In this document: positions 8,644 to 18,451 of the stretch, piece after piece | Position numbering within the stretch: position 1 is the first letter of the stretch | Layout: the number at the start of each line of letters is the position of its first letter | Assembly (NCBI GenBank): GCA_002721305.1 | Contig: PBKA01000017.1 | Span: 1-45,704, forward strand | Length of the DNA stretch: 45,704 bases | Direction of reading: 5' to 3' | From: Acidimicrobiaceae bacterium | Lineage (GTDB): Bacteria; Actinomycetota; Acidimicrobiia; Acidimicrobiales; Poriferisodalaceae | Program-made: the position numbers and the translations under genes | Notes under the pieces: model-generated | Told to the model about the DNA's origin: nothing | Database searches by the model: none | The model's input: only the letters and a program-made list of their open reading frames with translations

Positions 8644-8672
8644 ATTGTTGACAACTTCAAGCGCCACGTCAA
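8644..8672 (-). promoter_or_regulatory. Candidate promoter of the leuB-cimA leader
   Basis: Minus-strand TTGACG (8667-8672), 17-nt spacer, AACAAT (8644-8649). Five of six and four of six bases match the consensus hexamers. Transcription would start about 7 nt on, at or near the leader GTG (8636). Confidence 0.5.
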
Positions 8673-8719
8673 CCTGAACTACATAGCGCCGCTGTAGTTC
8701 GTACCTCTGTTGGATTCGA

Positions 8720-8725
8720 TACGCT
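8720..8725 (+). promoter_or_regulatory. Candidate -10 element of greA
   Basis: TACGCT lies 6 nt before the greA ATG at 8732, with no Shine-Dalgarno in between. This fits a leaderless transcript. The leuB-greA gap (8487-8731) otherwise holds the minus-strand leader described above. Confidence 0.45.
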
Positions 8726-8731
8726 TTGGGA

Positions 8732-9199
8732 ATGGCTGAATTGCATCATTTGTCTCCTGAGGCGCATGCTCGTCTCGCAGCCGAATTTAAGGACTTAACG
8801 ACTCGCGGTCGCATAGACATTGCCGACAAGATCGAACAAGCGCGACTGCTGGGAGATCTCTCAGAAAACGGTGATTATCACGCGGCTAAAGAAGAGCAGG
8901 GGAAGATGGAGGGTCGAATCCTTCATCTGAGTTCAGTCTTAGAAAACTGCGAAATAGTGGAGCAAACATCAGATGAGTCGGTGACACCGGGTGTTGTGGT
9001 GGAGATCCGTTTCGAGGGGGACGACGTTACTGAAAAGTACCTCTTCGGTTCGATTGAGGAACGGCGCGATGATCTCGAAATTATTTCGCCGGGTTCCCCG
9101 ATGGGTCAGGCTCTCGAAGGTGGCGTCGTAGGCGGAGTAGTCAAGTATGAAGCGGGAGCAGGCACTCTTTCCGTCGAAATCGTTTCGATAGAGGCCTGA
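8732..9199 (+). CDS. greA: Transcription elongation factor GreA
   Basis: Rescues backtracked RNA polymerase by stimulating transcript cleavage through the secondary channel. The protein has 155 aa, the normal size. The N-terminal coiled coil carries the acidic tip GDLSENGDYHAAKEEQ, and the C-terminal FKBP-like domain includes ISPGSPMGQALEGGVVGG. ATG at 8732 is preferred over an in-frame TTG at 8726, which lies directly after the -10-like TACGCT. Divergent from the leuB leader; the alpha/beta hydrolase gene begins 9 nt after its stop. Confidence 0.95.
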   Translation: MAELHHLSPEAHARLAAEFKDLTTRGRIDIADKIEQARLLGDLSENGDYHAAKEEQGKMEGRILHLSSVLENCEIVEQTSDESVTPGVVVEIRFEGDDVTEKYLFGSIEERRDDLEIISPGSPMGQALEGGVVGGVVKYEAGAGTLSVEIVSIEA

Positions 9200-9208
9200 C
9201 GGGTTTAT

Positions 9209-10123
9209 ATGACCGGCGATGCTGCGATTGCCCCGAGGGAAGCCTCACACGAGGATGACCATCAAAACCGTCTCGTGCTGCCGCGAGGACGCCACTATGA
9301 CCTTCAAGATCGGGGGAGAACCTTTGCCCGCGTTGTCGAAGCCCCTCCAGGCGCCCCGACAATTCTTTTGCTGCACGGGTGGACCGCAACCGCGGACTTG
9401 AACTGGTACAGCAGTTATCCAGCGCTGGAGGGCAAATACGGTGTAGTCGCGCTTGATCACCGGGGTCACGGCAGGGGAATTCGCTCTAAGAGGCCCTTCC
9501 GACTGACTGACTGCGCTGATGACGCTGTCGCTCTTTTGGACGAATTAGGCATAGAGAAGGTCATAGCCGTCGGCTATTCGATGGGTGGACCGATAGCTCA
9601 ACTCATTTGGAGGCGCCACCCCGGTCGAGTGTTGGGTTTGGTGCTTTGCTCCACCGCTGCATCATTTAGCACCACAAAACAGGATCACGTGCGTTTCGCT
9701 GCAATCGGTACCTTGGCCCAAGCAGCAAGGGTGATACCTAGGGCCGTGCGTCAACTCATCGGCAGTCAACTTCTCACCGGTAAGTCAGGCAAAGATCTCC
9801 GTCAATGGGCAATCGGTGAGTTGCGTCGACACGATCCTCTAAAGCTGATCCAAGCAGGACATCGCATCGGACTTTTCGATAGTCGACGGTGGCTTCGTAC
9901 AATTGACATCCCGGTGTCAGCGGTCGTTACAACTGAGGACGAGGTAGTCTCGGTATCGCGACAACGAGAAATGTTGGAAGTCATTCCCGGAGCAAGTAGC
10001 CATGAAATCGTCGGCAGTCACACCGTCTGCGTGGCACAGCCGGAAACATTCCGGGAGGCTCTTTTGTCAGCAATTTCCGATGTTGTCGAAAAGTCTCACT
10101 GGACCCAGAAGACAATTGACTGA
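9209..10123 (+). CDS. Alpha/beta-fold hydrolase
   Basis: A 304-aa alpha/beta hydrolase. The oxyanion region is LLLHGWTATADLNW, the nucleophile elbow is GYSMGG (Ser), the acid Asp is probably in VVTTEDEVVS and the catalytic His in IVGSHTVCVAQPE. No signal peptide, so probably cytoplasmic. The substrate is not evident; lipase, esterase or haloperoxidase-like roles all fit the fold. It begins 9 nt after greA and ends about 50 nt before leuC, so it is probably in the same transcript. Confidence 0.85.
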   Translation: MTGDAAIAPREASHEDDHQNRLVLPRGRHYDLQDRGRTFARVVEAPPGAPTILLLHGWTATADLNWYSSYPALEGKYGVVALDHRGHGRGIRSKRPFRLTDCADDAVALLDELGIEKVIAVGYSMGGPIAQLIWRRHPGRVLGLVLCSTAASFSTTKQDHVRFAAIGTLAQAARVIPRAVRQLIGSQLLTGKSGKDLRQWAIGELRRHDPLKLIQAGHRIGLFDSRRWLRTIDIPVSAVVTTEDEVVSVSRQREMLEVIPGASSHEIVGSHTVCVAQPETFREALLSAISDVVEKSHWTQKTID

Positions 10124-10175
10124 CACAGTGATGGACTATCTCCGGGGCTCGACACTACAAAACAAAGGGATTTAG

Positions 10176-11579
10176 ATGGCCGGTAAGACTCTCAGCGACA
10201 AGGTGTGGGAACGTCACATAGTGAGAAGTGGTGATGGCTTACCTGATCTGCTGTACATAGACCTCCATCTAATTCATGAGGTCACTTCTCCGCAGGCTTT
10301 TGATGGTCTACGGATGAACGGTCGCACAGTTCGACGGCCAGATCTGACTGTTGCTACCGAAGATCACAATGTTCCCACCGAGGACATCCATCTTCCGATT
10401 GCTGATGAAATCAGCAAGAAACAGGTCGAAGTTCTGAGATCGAACTGCGAGGAGTTTGGTATCAGGTTGTATCCGATGGGCGATCCCGGGCAGGGGATCG
10501 TTCACGTCATAGGTCCTGAGAAAGGCCTCACGCTGCCGGGTATGACCGTGGTCTGCGGAGACAGCCACACATCGACTCACGGAGCGTTTGGGGCTTTAGC
10601 TTTCGGAATTGGCACGTCGGAAGTTGAGCACGTTTTGGCAAGCCAAACACTCCCTCAGACTCGGCCCGGAACGATGGCCATAAATCTGCACGGAGACGCT
10701 CCTGCTGGCGTCACCGCGAAAGACATCGTGTTGGCCGTCATTGGTCGAATAGGCACTGGTGGTGGCATTGGTCACATCATCGAATATCGCGGCTCTGCAA
10801 TAGAGGCACTCTCGATGGAGGGGCGCATGACCGTGTGCAACATGTCCATAGAAGCCGGGGCCAAAGCAGGTCTCATCGCCCCTGACGAGGTGACCTTCAC
10901 TTATTTGAAGGGTCGTCCGCATGCTCCACAGGAGGGTGACTGGGACGATGCTGTGGCCGACTGGACCGAATTAGCGACAGACGAAGGTGCGGTATTTGAC
11001 AAGTCTGTGGATATTGACGCCGCGTCGCTTGAACCGCACGTGACTTGGGGCACCAACCCTGCACATGTCATACCGATTAGCGCACCTATACCCGGACCTG
11101 ATGCCTATCCTGATCCGGTTGAGGCTGCTAGCGCCGAACGCGCTTTGGAGTACATGGGTTTGACCGCGGGCGCCAAACTCAGCGACGTCACAGTAGACAC
11201 TGTCTTTATCGGTTCCTGCACAAACTCTCGCATTGAAGACCTTCGTCTGGCGTCGGAGGTCGCTCGCGGACGGACTGTTAAAGAGGGCGTTCGCACCCTA
11301 GTAGTACCCGGCTCTTTCGAAGTAAAGGCTCAGGCAGAAGCAGAAGGACTAGATCAAATTTTCATAGAGGCTGGCTTCGATTGGAGAGAACCGGGATGTT
11401 CCATGTGTTTGGCCATGAACCCGGACAAGCTGCAGCCGGGGGAACGTTCAGCATCGACATCTAATAGAAACTTTGAGGGTAGGCAGGGTCGAGGGGGAAG
11501 GACTCACCTTGTCTCGCCTGCAGTTGCCGCGGCTACCGCAATCGCCGGTACTTTCGTTACGCCCGCTGATTTGGACTGA
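10176..11579 (+). CDS. leuC: 3-isopropylmalate dehydratase large subunit
   Basis: Iron-sulfur subunit of isopropylmalate isomerase, which with LeuD interconverts 2- and 3-isopropylmalate (Leu) and also citramalate and 3-methylmalate in the CimA route. The protein has 467 aa. It shows [29 protein letters not shown], and the cluster Cys residues sit in [12 protein letters not shown] and [12 protein letters not shown] purine-rich AAAGGGA lies 6 nt before the ATG. leuD follows after 12 nt. Confidence 0.96.
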   Translation: MAGKTLSDKVWERHIVRSGDGLPDLLYIDLHLIHEVTSPQAFDGLRMNGRTVRRPDLTVATEDHNVPTEDIHLPIADEISKKQVEVLRSNCEEFGIRLYPMGDPGQGIVHVIGPEKGLTLPGMTVVCGDSHTSTHGAFGALAFGIGTSEVEHVLASQTLPQTRPGTMAINLHGDAPAGVTAKDIVLAVIGRIGTGGGIGHIIEYRGSAIEALSMEGRMTVCNMSIEAGAKAGLIAPDEVTFTYLKGRPHAPQEGDWDDAVADWTELATDEGAVFDKSVDIDAASLEPHVTWGTNPAHVIPISAPIPGPDAYPDPVEAASAERALEYMGLTAGAKLSDVTVDTVFIGSCTNSRIEDLRLASEVARGRTVKEGVRTLVVPGSFEVKAQAEAEGLDQIFIEAGFDWREPGCSMCLAMNPDKLQPGERSASTSNRNFEGRQGRGGRTHLVSPAVAAATAIAGTFVTPADLD

Positions 11580-11591
11580 AAGGAACGATGT

Positions 11592-12188
11592 ATGCAAGCA
11601 GTTCGAGTACATGAAGGCCGCGCTGTCCCGCTAGATCGAAGCGATGTGGACACCGATCAGATCATTCCTAGCGATTGGCTCAAGCGGGTTGAGCGCACCG
11701 GATTTGGGAAAGGCCTGTTTTCCGAGTGGCGCGACGAGCGAGATTTCATTCTCAATGACGAGAACTACACCGGTGCTTCGATCTTGGTGGCGGGTTCTAA
11801 TTTCGGCACCGGTTCCTCACGAGAGCACGCTGTCTGGGCGTTGATGGATTACGGATTCATGGCTGTTATTTCGCCAAGGTTCGGAGATATTTTCAGAAAT
11901 AACGCAACAAAGAACGGTTTGATCCCTTGTCAAATCAGCGAAGAGGGTGCTTCCAAACTTAGAGAGGCTCTGCACGTTGATCCAGGTTTATCTGTAACTG
12001 TTGACGTCGAGCGATTGAAGGTGTTGGTACCAGCTATTGGCTTGGAGGAGGACTTTCCCATGGACGATGCTACGAGGGAACGTTTCCTTGAAGGCCTGGA
12101 CGATATCGGTATAACCCTTCGAAGTCAGGACTCCATAGAGGGTTACGAATCGACCAGAGCAGCTTGGCTTCCAGATACCGGCTCATAA
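11592..12188 (+). CDS. leuD: 3-isopropylmalate dehydratase small subunit
   Basis: The swivelling subunit that completes the active site of LeuC. The protein has 198 aa with DVDTDQIIPSDWLKR near the N-terminus and the substrate-recognition loop region GSNFGTGSSREHAVWAL. AAAGGAACG lies before the ATG, 12 nt after the leuC stop. Convergent with serA, with 14 nt between the stops and no clear terminator. Confidence 0.96.
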   Translation: MQAVRVHEGRAVPLDRSDVDTDQIIPSDWLKRVERTGFGKGLFSEWRDERDFILNDENYTGASILVAGSNFGTGSSREHAVWALMDYGFMAVISPRFGDIFRNNATKNGLIPCQISEEGASKLREALHVDPGLSVTVDVERLKVLVPAIGLEEDFPMDDATRERFLEGLDDIGITLRSQDSIEGYESTRAAWLPDTGS

Positions 12189-12202
12189 GAGCCAGACAAG
12201 TC

Positions 12203-13771
12203 CTACCCAAGTTCGATCAGCGAAGCTGACTGAATTCCGACCTCCGATTTCAAAGTTTCGAGGATGTCTTCCGCTACCGGATGGTCTGATGCCAGTGCCA
12301 TTAACGCGTGGTCTCCGGCCCCGTCTCGGCCTAATCCCATGAATGAGATATTGACATCCGCCTTGCCGAGGAGAGTGCCGACAATGCCCATCATTCCCGG
12401 GCGATCATCGTTTCGAATTACCAATATGTGACTGGAAAGCGGCACTTCGACCGAGTAATCATCGATCATGACGATCCGCGGTTCGTTCCCCGAGCGAACG
12501 AGAGTCCCGGCTACGGCGTGGTCGCCAGCGCGCACTTCGATCAAGTTTCGGAATTCTCCAGCGTCTTGGGAACCGAAGTCGCGTATCTGGACACCCAACC
12601 GTGCGGCATGTTCAAAGCCATTAACGAACGTGATTGGATCGTTGGAGTGTTGGTTCAGGATCCCGCGAAGTGCTGCGAGCGCAATAATTTTCGTGTCATA
12701 GCCCCCGATCTCTCCAGCGACCTTGATTTCGATTTCGTCAGGTAGATCGGGAACTAAGCCACTGAAAAATGCACCGAGTCGCTCAGCGATTCCTAGGTAC
12801 GGGCGCAAAGCGTCCGATGCTTCTTCGGCCGCGATGTTGACTGCAAACGGAACGAAGTCGCCGTCGAGAGCTAGGGCAACTTGTTCTGCAATGGTGATTC
12901 CAGCGCGGTCCTGTGCCTCGTTGGTACTTGCTCCTAAATGGGGTGTCACCAATACATCTTCGCGGCCAAAAAGGGGTGAATTCGATTTGGGCTCCGTATC
13001 AAACACGTCCAAGGCCGCCCCGGCTAGATGGCCACTCTCCAAAGCGTCGACTAGGTCGTCTTCTACGACCACACCACCTCTCGCGGCGTTGACTAGACGA
13101 GCGCCTGGTTTGAATTTCGCAAATCTCGCGGAATCGAACAGACCGATAGTCTCTGCTGTCTTCGGCAGGTGAACCGTGACAAAATCGGATCGGCCAAGTA
13201 AATGGTCAAGCTCAACCATTTCGGCGTTGACAGCCCGTGCCGATTCGGAACTAACGAACGGATCGAAAGCAAGGATCTGCACGTCGAAGCCTTTCAGGCG
13301 TTGAGCCACGAGTCTGCCCACTCTTCCAAGACCAACAATTCCAATGGTCTTATTCAGCAACTCGACACCGGTCCAAAGACTCCGTTCCCAGCGTCCTTCG
13401 ACCAAGGCACCGTGCGCCTGAGCAACGTTGCGAGCCAAAGCAAGTAAAAGACCAACTGTATGTTCGGCTGCCGATACGACATTAGATTCGGGCGCGTTGC
13501 AGACCAGAATCCCGCGGGCGGTGGCCGTGGCGGTATCCACGTTGTCTAATCCAACTCCTGCTCGACCGATAACTTGCAGTTGAGGTGCTTGGTCGAGTAG
13601 CCGCGCATCGACCTTTGTAGCTGAACGCACGATCAGCGCATCTGCATCCGCAATTTCCCTTAACAGATCATGGGGCGACAGCCCGAGGGAAAGCGTCACA
13701 TCGTGGCCCTTGGAACGCAGCAGTTCGATGCCTGCTTCGGATAGCTCTTCGGTGATCACCACACGGGCCAT
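12203..13771 (-). CDS. serA: D-3-phosphoglycerate dehydrogenase
   Basis: First step of serine synthesis, 3-phosphoglycerate to 3-phosphohydroxypyruvate with NAD. The protein has 522 aa, the long type: substrate domain, Rossmann domain (GIVGLGRVGRLVAQRL), catalytic VTPHLGASTNEAQDRAG with its His, an intervening domain (about 315-450) as in Mycobacterium, and a C-terminal ACT domain (ILVIRNDDRPGMMGIVG) that usually senses serine. The ATG follows the stop of the aminotransferase gene by 1 nt, so the two are co-translated. Confidence 0.95.
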   Translation of the reverse strand: MARVVITEELSEAGIELLRSKGHDVTLSLGLSPHDLLREIADADALIVRSATKVDARLLDQAPQLQVIGRAGVGLDNVDTATATARGILVCNAPESNVVSAAEHTVGLLLALARNVAQAHGALVEGRWERSLWTGVELLNKTIGIVGLGRVGRLVAQRLKGFDVQILAFDPFVSSESARAVNAEMVELDHLLGRSDFVTVHLPKTAETIGLFDSARFAKFKPGARLVNAARGGVVVEDDLVDALESGHLAGAALDVFDTEPKSNSPLFGREDVLVTPHLGASTNEAQDRAGITIAEQVALALDGDFVPFAVNIAAEEASDALRPYLGIAERLGAFFSGLVPDLPDEIEIKVAGEIGGYDTKIIALAALRGILNQHSNDPITFVNGFEHAARLGVQIRDFGSQDAGEFRNLIEVRAGDHAVAGTLVRSGNEPRIVMIDDYSVEVPLSSHILVIRNDDRPGMMGIVGTLLGKADVNISFMGLGRDGAGDHALMALASDHPVAEDILETLKSEVGIQSASLIELG

Positions 13772-13772
13772 T

Positions 13773-14969
13773 TCAGCTATTCACCAGCTCACCTATGCGA
13801 CTAATTCCGTCGACGAGGTCATCCAGCCCTAAAGCAAATGAAAACCGAGCGTAGCCCGGCGCTCCAAATGCTTCGCCGGGAACAAACGCCACTTTTGCCT
13901 CTTCTAGAACCAGAGTGGCCAGATCCATAGTCGTGTGGACTTCGCGCCCCGCTAGTTCACGACCTAGCAACCCGTCCATTGAGGGAAATGCGTAAAAGGC
14001 TCCTTCCGGCTCAAGGCAGCTAACGCCTTCGATCTCATTCAGCATTCGGTGGATGGTGACACGTCGTTCATCGAAGGCTTTCCGCATCGCCACCACGTCT
14101 TCGAGGCCTCCGCTCACCGCGGCAGTTGCCGCTACTTGAGCCACATTGCAGACGTTCGAAGTCGCATGACTCTGCATGTTGGTTGCGGCTTTGATGACGT
14201 CAAGAGGTCCGGCCATCCAACCGACACGCCATCCAGTCATTGCATAGGTCTTCGCTACACCGTTCAAAATCAAACATCGATCCATCACTTCCGGAATCAC
14301 TGCGGGCATGGAGTGATGCTCTCTTTCGTCGTACACAAGGTGTTCATAGATCTCGTCGGTGATCACCCAAACGCCATTTTCGGCTGCCCAACTGCCGATA
14401 GCCGCTATTTCATCTCGGGAATAGACTGCACCCGTGGGGTTGGAGGGTGAGACAAAAACAAGTGCCTTAGTTTTGCTGGTTCTTGCAGCTTCCAGCTGCT
14501 CGACAGTTACCCGAAATCCTTGTTCCGCTCCTGCCAGCACCTCGACAGGAACTCCACCGAACATACGAATCGATTCGGGATAGGTGGTCCAATATGGGGC
14601 GGGGAGAATAATTTCGTCTCCGGGGTCCACCAGACTCATCATGGTGTTGAAAACGGCTTGTTTTCCGCCGTTGGTGACTAAGAATTGCGTCGGTTCGAGG
14701 TCCACACCGGAATCTCTCAGGGTCTTGCTCCTAAGAGCGTCTTTCAATTCGGGGAGCCCTCCGGCTGGTGAGTACCGGTGATATTTACTGTCCTGGCAGG
14801 CAGTTACCGCTGCATCGACAATGTGTGAGGGAGTAGGGAAATCAGGTTCTCCGGCGCCAAACCCAATCACATTCTGTCCCTCGGCTTTCATTGCCTTAGC
14901 TTTCGAGTCAACTGCAAGGGTGGCGGATTCGGCGATCTGTCCCACGGCGGACGAAATACGATTAGTCAC
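13773..14969 (-). CDS. Class I aminotransferase, aspartate transaminase type
   Basis: PLP-dependent aminotransferase of fold type I, 398 aa. It has GEPDFPTP at the N-terminus, [26 protein letters not shown], the PLP-binding Lys in [16 protein letters not shown], and the late Arg in GYARFSFAL. These fit the AspC/PatA subgroup (aspartate or prephenate transaminase); specificity is not certain. The start is GTG at 14969 with AGGAG 8 nt before it. Directly coupled to serA, it may supply Glu/Asp amino exchange for the serine route, but that is inference. Confidence 0.88.
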   Translation of the reverse strand: MTNRISSAVGQIAESATLAVDSKAKAMKAEGQNVIGFGAGEPDFPTPSHIVDAAVTACQDSKYHRYSPAGGLPELKDALRSKTLRDSGVDLEPTQFLVTNGGKQAVFNTMMSLVDPGDEIILPAPYWTTYPESIRMFGGVPVEVLAGAEQGFRVTVEQLEAARTSKTKALVFVSPSNPTGAVYSRDEIAAIGSWAAENGVWVITDEIYEHLVYDEREHHSMPAVIPEVMDRCLILNGVAKTYAMTGWRVGWMAGPLDVIKAATNMQSHATSNVCNVAQVAATAAVSGGLEDVVAMRKAFDERRVTIHRMLNEIEGVSCLEPEGAFYAFPSMDGLLGRELAGREVHTTMDLATLVLEEAKVAFVPGEAFGAPGYARFSFALGLDDLVDGISRIGELVNS

Positions 14970-15029
14970 GGATAGGCTCCTATGGGCTTGGGGCCTAGCT
15001 GAAATGGCCCACCGACATAGTGGCAGGCG

Positions 15030-16148
15030 ATGAGCGCTACCGAAAATTCAATTTCTCTTCCCCCCGAATTACTTCCTGAAGATGGGCGGTTCGGTTCGGG
15101 CCCTTCTAAAGTCCGTGCGGATTCCCTTAAGACGCTTTTTGAGGCGGCTCCTACATATCTGGGTACTAGCCACCGACAAGACAACGTAAGAAAACACGTA
15201 GGCAGACTGCGATCCGGCCTCTCTACTTTGTTCGACCTACCGGACGGCTGGGAAATCATTCTCGGTAACGGGGGCACAACCTTGTTTTGGGATGCTGCGT
15301 CTTTTTCCCTGATCGACTCGTCAAGCCAGCACTTGACCTTCGGCGAATTCTCTTCCAAATTCCTCAAAGTTGTACAAGAAGCCCCGCACCTCGGTGAACC
15401 GGAGGTAATAAGCGGCGAACCCGGTTCTTGTCCGTCGCCGGTGGCATCAACGGTAGACACTTACGCCCTCACTCATAATGAAACCTCAACCGGTGTCACG
15501 GCGACTCTAAATCGTCCCAGTGAAGATGGTCTGGTGATAGTTGATGCCACCTCGGCAGCAGGAGCTATCTGTTGGAACCCACATGAGGTTGATTGCTATT
15601 ACTTCGCCCCACAGAAAGCTTTGGCGTCTGACGGCGGTTTGTGGCTCGCTGCCTGCTCCCCTGCCGCTCTTCAAAGAATCGAGGGCTTATCTTCAAGTTC
15701 TCGTTGGGTTCCGGCCGGTTTGGATTTAGGCGTTGCACTCTCGAATTCTCGTCAAGATCAGACTTACAACACTCCCAGCCTCGCGACGATCTTTCTAGCT
15801 GCGGAAATGGTTGATTGGATTAATGACTCCGGTGGTCTTGGGTGGGCCGAGCAAAGGTGTGTGCGCAGCAGCGGCATTATTTACGACTGGGCAGAGCAAC
15901 GTTCCTTCGCTCAACCATTTGTCGTTAACCCACTGGAACGCTCCCCTGTTGTGTGCACTGTTGACTTTGAGGGTGTCGACGCAGACACCATTAGTGCTGT
16001 TCTGCGAGCAAACGGCATTGTTGATACCGAGTCATATCGAAAACTTGGCCGAAATCAGTTGCGCTTAGCTACTTTCCCTGCCGTTGAACCCCATGATGTA
16101 CAAGCTTTGTGTGCTTGCATCGATTATGTGGTCGATGCACTGGGATAG
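15030..16148 (+). CDS. serC: Phosphoserine aminotransferase, mycobacterial type
   Basis: Second step of serine synthesis, transamination of 3-phosphohydroxypyruvate with Glu. The 372-aa sequence follows the actinobacterial SerC pattern (TIGR01366-like) rather than the E. coli one. FGSGPSKVR and GTSHRQ lie at the N-terminus, then [12 protein letters not shown], and the PLP Lys in [14 protein letters not shown]. Divergent from the aminotransferase-serA pair across 60 bp, so the serine genes face each other around a shared control region. Upstream purines (GGCAGG) are weak as a ribosome site. Confidence 0.93.
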   Translation: MSATENSISLPPELLPEDGRFGSGPSKVRADSLKTLFEAAPTYLGTSHRQDNVRKHVGRLRSGLSTLFDLPDGWEIILGNGGTTLFWDAASFSLIDSSSQHLTFGEFSSKFLKVVQEAPHLGEPEVISGEPGSCPSPVASTVDTYALTHNETSTGVTATLNRPSEDGLVIVDATSAAGAICWNPHEVDCYYFAPQKALASDGGLWLAACSPAALQRIEGLSSSSRWVPAGLDLGVALSNSRQDQTYNTPSLATIFLAAEMVDWINDSGGLGWAEQRCVRSSGIIYDWAEQRSFAQPFVVNPLERSPVVCTVDFEGVDADTISAVLRANGIVDTESYRKLGRNQLRLATFPAVEPHDVQALCACIDYVVDALG

Positions 16149-16216
16149 TGACCGTATGCCCCAATCTCTTGACTGGATTGAGAGTTCCCCGTTCAAGTTT
16201 GCGTAACGGATTTTGT

Positions 16217-16786
16217 CTAGTTGAGGTGCGCCTGCTCTGGGTGCACCGCCAAAAACCGCGCTGCTGACTTTTGTCGCGCTAAGACCCGACTCCAACAGTC
16301 CATCGGGTCAAGTAACAGTACGTCGTTCGTTGATTCAAAGGTCCACCAAGCGCCTTCTTCTATTTCAAATCCGAGTTGTCCAGGACTCCATCCTGAATAA
16401 CCGATGAAATAACGGACCGAGGTTGCATCTATCTGATCCGGGTCTATATCCGCTTCAAGGTCGAGCATGGCGATTTGTTCTGTGACCTGAGTGGATCCCA
16501 CCCATGCTGTCGACGTCGGAGCTAACGCCAAAAGCGCGTCTGGTTGAACTGGCCCTCCTGAGAAGATTCGGGACGGGCTACCCGTAGTAAGTGCCCAACC
16601 GGGAAGCACGCCATCTAACGAAGTTGTCGAAGGACGATTAAGGACAACCCCTAATGATCCTTCGAATCCGTGCTCAATCATTAGAACCACTGAGCGCCGA
16701 AAGTTCGGGTCCTCGAGCTGAGGCGTCGCGACTAGCAACGATCCTCGTTGGGGTTCCATCGTGGGCGTTACCAGTCGGTCCGTCAT
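16217..16786 (-). CDS. YqgE/AlgH (DUF179) family protein
   Basis: A 189-aa member of the DUF179 family, whose function is not firmly known. Typical features are RGSLLVATPQLEDPNFRRSVVLMIEH, GVVLNRPS, FSGGPVQPDALLALA and GYSGWSPGQLGFEIEEGAWW. Cytoplasmic, no signal peptide. It lies 57 nt downstream of ilvC on the same strand and may be the last gene of the ilv operon. Convergent with serC. Confidence 0.93.
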   Translation of the reverse strand: MTDRLVTPTMEPQRGSLLVATPQLEDPNFRRSVVLMIEHGFEGSLGVVLNRPSTTSLDGVLPGWALTTGSPSRIFSGGPVQPDALLALAPTSTAWVGSTQVTEQIAMLDLEADIDPDQIDATSVRYFIGYSGWSPGQLGFEIEEGAWWTFESTNDVLLLDPMDCWSRVLARQKSAARFLAVHPEQAHLN

Positions 16787-16843
16787 ATCTGCCCAAGCTT
16801 CACCGTTGGAGATGTGACATGACGTCAGCGAGGTCCGGTTGGC

Positions 16844-17881
16844 CTAATTGACGTCGCCGCCAGATGCTTCAGTTACATCCTGTTTGCCAGCCGTGATCCA
16901 AGGCATCATCGCTCGGAGCTCGGCTCCTACCGCTTCGATTGGATGCTCCTTGCCTTCCTCCACCAGGCGTTTGTAGTTGGGCAATCCGCTGCGGTTTTCC
17001 TCAATCCACTCGTTGGCAAACGTTCCGTCCTGGATTTCTGCCAGTATGCGCTTCATTTCAGCGCGAGTTTCGTCGGTGATAATTCGCCGACCTCGCGTCA
17101 AATCTCCGTACTCAGCTGTGGTTGAAATCGAATACCGCATTCCGGCTATTCCGGCTTCATAAATGAAGTCCACTATGAGCTTCACTTCGTGAAGGGTTTC
17201 GAAATAAGCCGACTCGGGTTGGTAACCGGCTTCAACAAGGGTGTCGTACCCGGCGCGAATGAGTTCTGTAAGCCCGCCGCAAAGTACGACCTGTTCACCG
17301 AAAAGGTCTGTCTCTGTCTCTTCGGCGAATGTTGTTGTGAGTACTCCACCCCGAGTGCCACCAATCCCCTTCGCATAGGCCAAAGCATCATCCAAAGCGT
17401 TACCGGTCGCATCTTGGTGAATGGCGACTAGTGCGGGAACCCCTCCACCTTCGGCGTAGGTGCGTCGAACATTGTGGCCCGGGCCCTTTGGCGCAATCAT
17501 CCAGACGTCAACATCATCTGGTGGTTGGATTTGATCAAAGTGAATGTTGAAACCGTGAGAAAACGCTACGGCATTCCCTCCTGACAGGTTCGGTGCTATG
17601 TGTTCGGAATAAATTGCGGCTTGCTCTGTATCTGGAAGAGCCATCATCATTATGTCCGCGCGTTCCGCGGCTGCGGCGATGCTCAAGACGGCAAGGCCTT
17701 CCGCTTCTGCTTTAGCAACTGACGACGATCCCTCCCGGAGGCCGACGACGACGTCAACGCCGCTGTCGCGGAGATTCAATGCGTGCGCGTGGCCTTGGGA
17801 GCCGTATCCCATGATTGCTACAGTTCGGCCAGCGAGGTGCCCCAAATCTGCATCGTCTTCGTAATAAATAGTTGCTGGCAT
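16844..17881 (-). CDS. ilvC: Ketol-acid reductoisomerase (NADP), class I
   Basis: Isomerises and reduces acetolactate (Val, Leu) and acetohydroxybutyrate (Ile). The 345-aa length marks the short class I form. [17 protein letters not shown] forms the NADPH-binding start, [24 protein letters not shown] follows, and the metal/substrate domain contains [36 protein letters not shown] lies 8 nt before the ATG. It is 51 nt downstream of ilvN. Confidence 0.96.
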   Translation of the reverse strand: MPATIYYEDDADLGHLAGRTVAIMGYGSQGHAHALNLRDSGVDVVVGLREGSSSVAKAEAEGLAVLSIAAAAERADIMMMALPDTEQAAIYSEHIAPNLSGGNAVAFSHGFNIHFDQIQPPDDVDVWMIAPKGPGHNVRRTYAEGGGVPALVAIHQDATGNALDDALAYAKGIGGTRGGVLTTTFAEETETDLFGEQVVLCGGLTELIRAGYDTLVEAGYQPESAYFETLHEVKLIVDFIYEAGIAGMRYSISTTAEYGDLTRGRRIITDETRAEMKRILAEIQDGTFANEWIEENRSGLPNYKRLVEEGKEHPIEAVGAELRAMMPWITAGKQDVTEASGGDVN

Positions 17882-17932
17882 CGATGTGCTCCTAATTGAC
17901 AGCCGCTCTTCGGCTAGAGATTGGTTTGTTCC

Positions 17933-18451
17933 TTAATCTGATTTTGAGCCACCGAGGTGTCCCAACGCAATCCGACCTGTTCGTTGAAGCTCGACAATTC
18001 CGAATTTGCGCAATGCAGTCTCGCAGAGATCAAGTTCGTTTGGGTGTGCGTGGACGCTAATTATTGTCTGATCCTCGTTTGAATCGACTATCGAACCCCC
18101 AAATGGCTTAATTAGTTCTTGGAGAGCTTCGGAATCATTTGCTGTTAATCGCACCAACATGAGTTCTCGTTCAACCGAAGAAGCTGGCTGCAGCTCCGTG
18201 ATTTCGAGGACGTTGACAAGCTTGTCGAGTTGTTTCGTTATCTGGGCCGCGTCGGTGTTGTGAACATCCACCACGATGCTGACTCTGCTCAGAGATGGGT
18301 CATCAGTCGGTGCTACTGCAAGGGAAAAAATATTGAAGCCTCGCCTGCTGAATAAACCGGCGATGCGAGCCAACACTCCAAATTTATTCTCGACCAGTAC
18401 AGACAATGTGTGCAGGTTCGGTTGGTCGACGACTGACGCCTTCTCTGTCAT
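17933..18451 (-). CDS. ilvN: Acetolactate synthase small (regulatory) subunit
   Basis: Regulatory subunit that confers valine-type feedback on IlvB. The protein has 172 aa: an N-terminal ACT domain (LHTLSVLVENKFGVLARIAGLF, SRRGFNIFSLAV) and a C-terminal ALS_ss domain. Its ATG overlaps the end of ilvB (ATGA), which ensures balanced subunits. Confidence 0.95.
   Translation of the reverse strand: MTEKASVVDQPNLHTLSVLVENKFGVLARIAGLFSRRGFNIFSLAVAPTDDPSLSRVSIVVDVHNTDAAQITKQLDKLVNVLEITELQPASSVERELMLVRLTANDSEALQELIKPFGGSIVDSNEDQTIISVHAHPNELDLCETALRKFGIVELQRTGRIALGHLGGSKSD

Noticed and set aside
10131-10175. A 14-codon ORF (MDYLRGSTLQNKGI) whose TAG abuts the leuC ATG, with two Leu codons.
   Set aside because: It has no Shine-Dalgarno, no hairpin or terminator nearby, and the Leu codons are not adjacent. 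Chance is the better explanation.
15030-16148. Several minus-strand frames inside serC and other genes (for example 14966-15460).
   Set aside because: They are shadows of well-supported genes, with no family motifs or ribosome sites.
17901-17915. AGCCG-CTCTT-CGGCT hairpin between ilvN and ilvC.
   Set aside because: A five-base stem in a 51-nt operon gap without a T-tract is expected by chance; it may affect RNA processing but cannot be supported.
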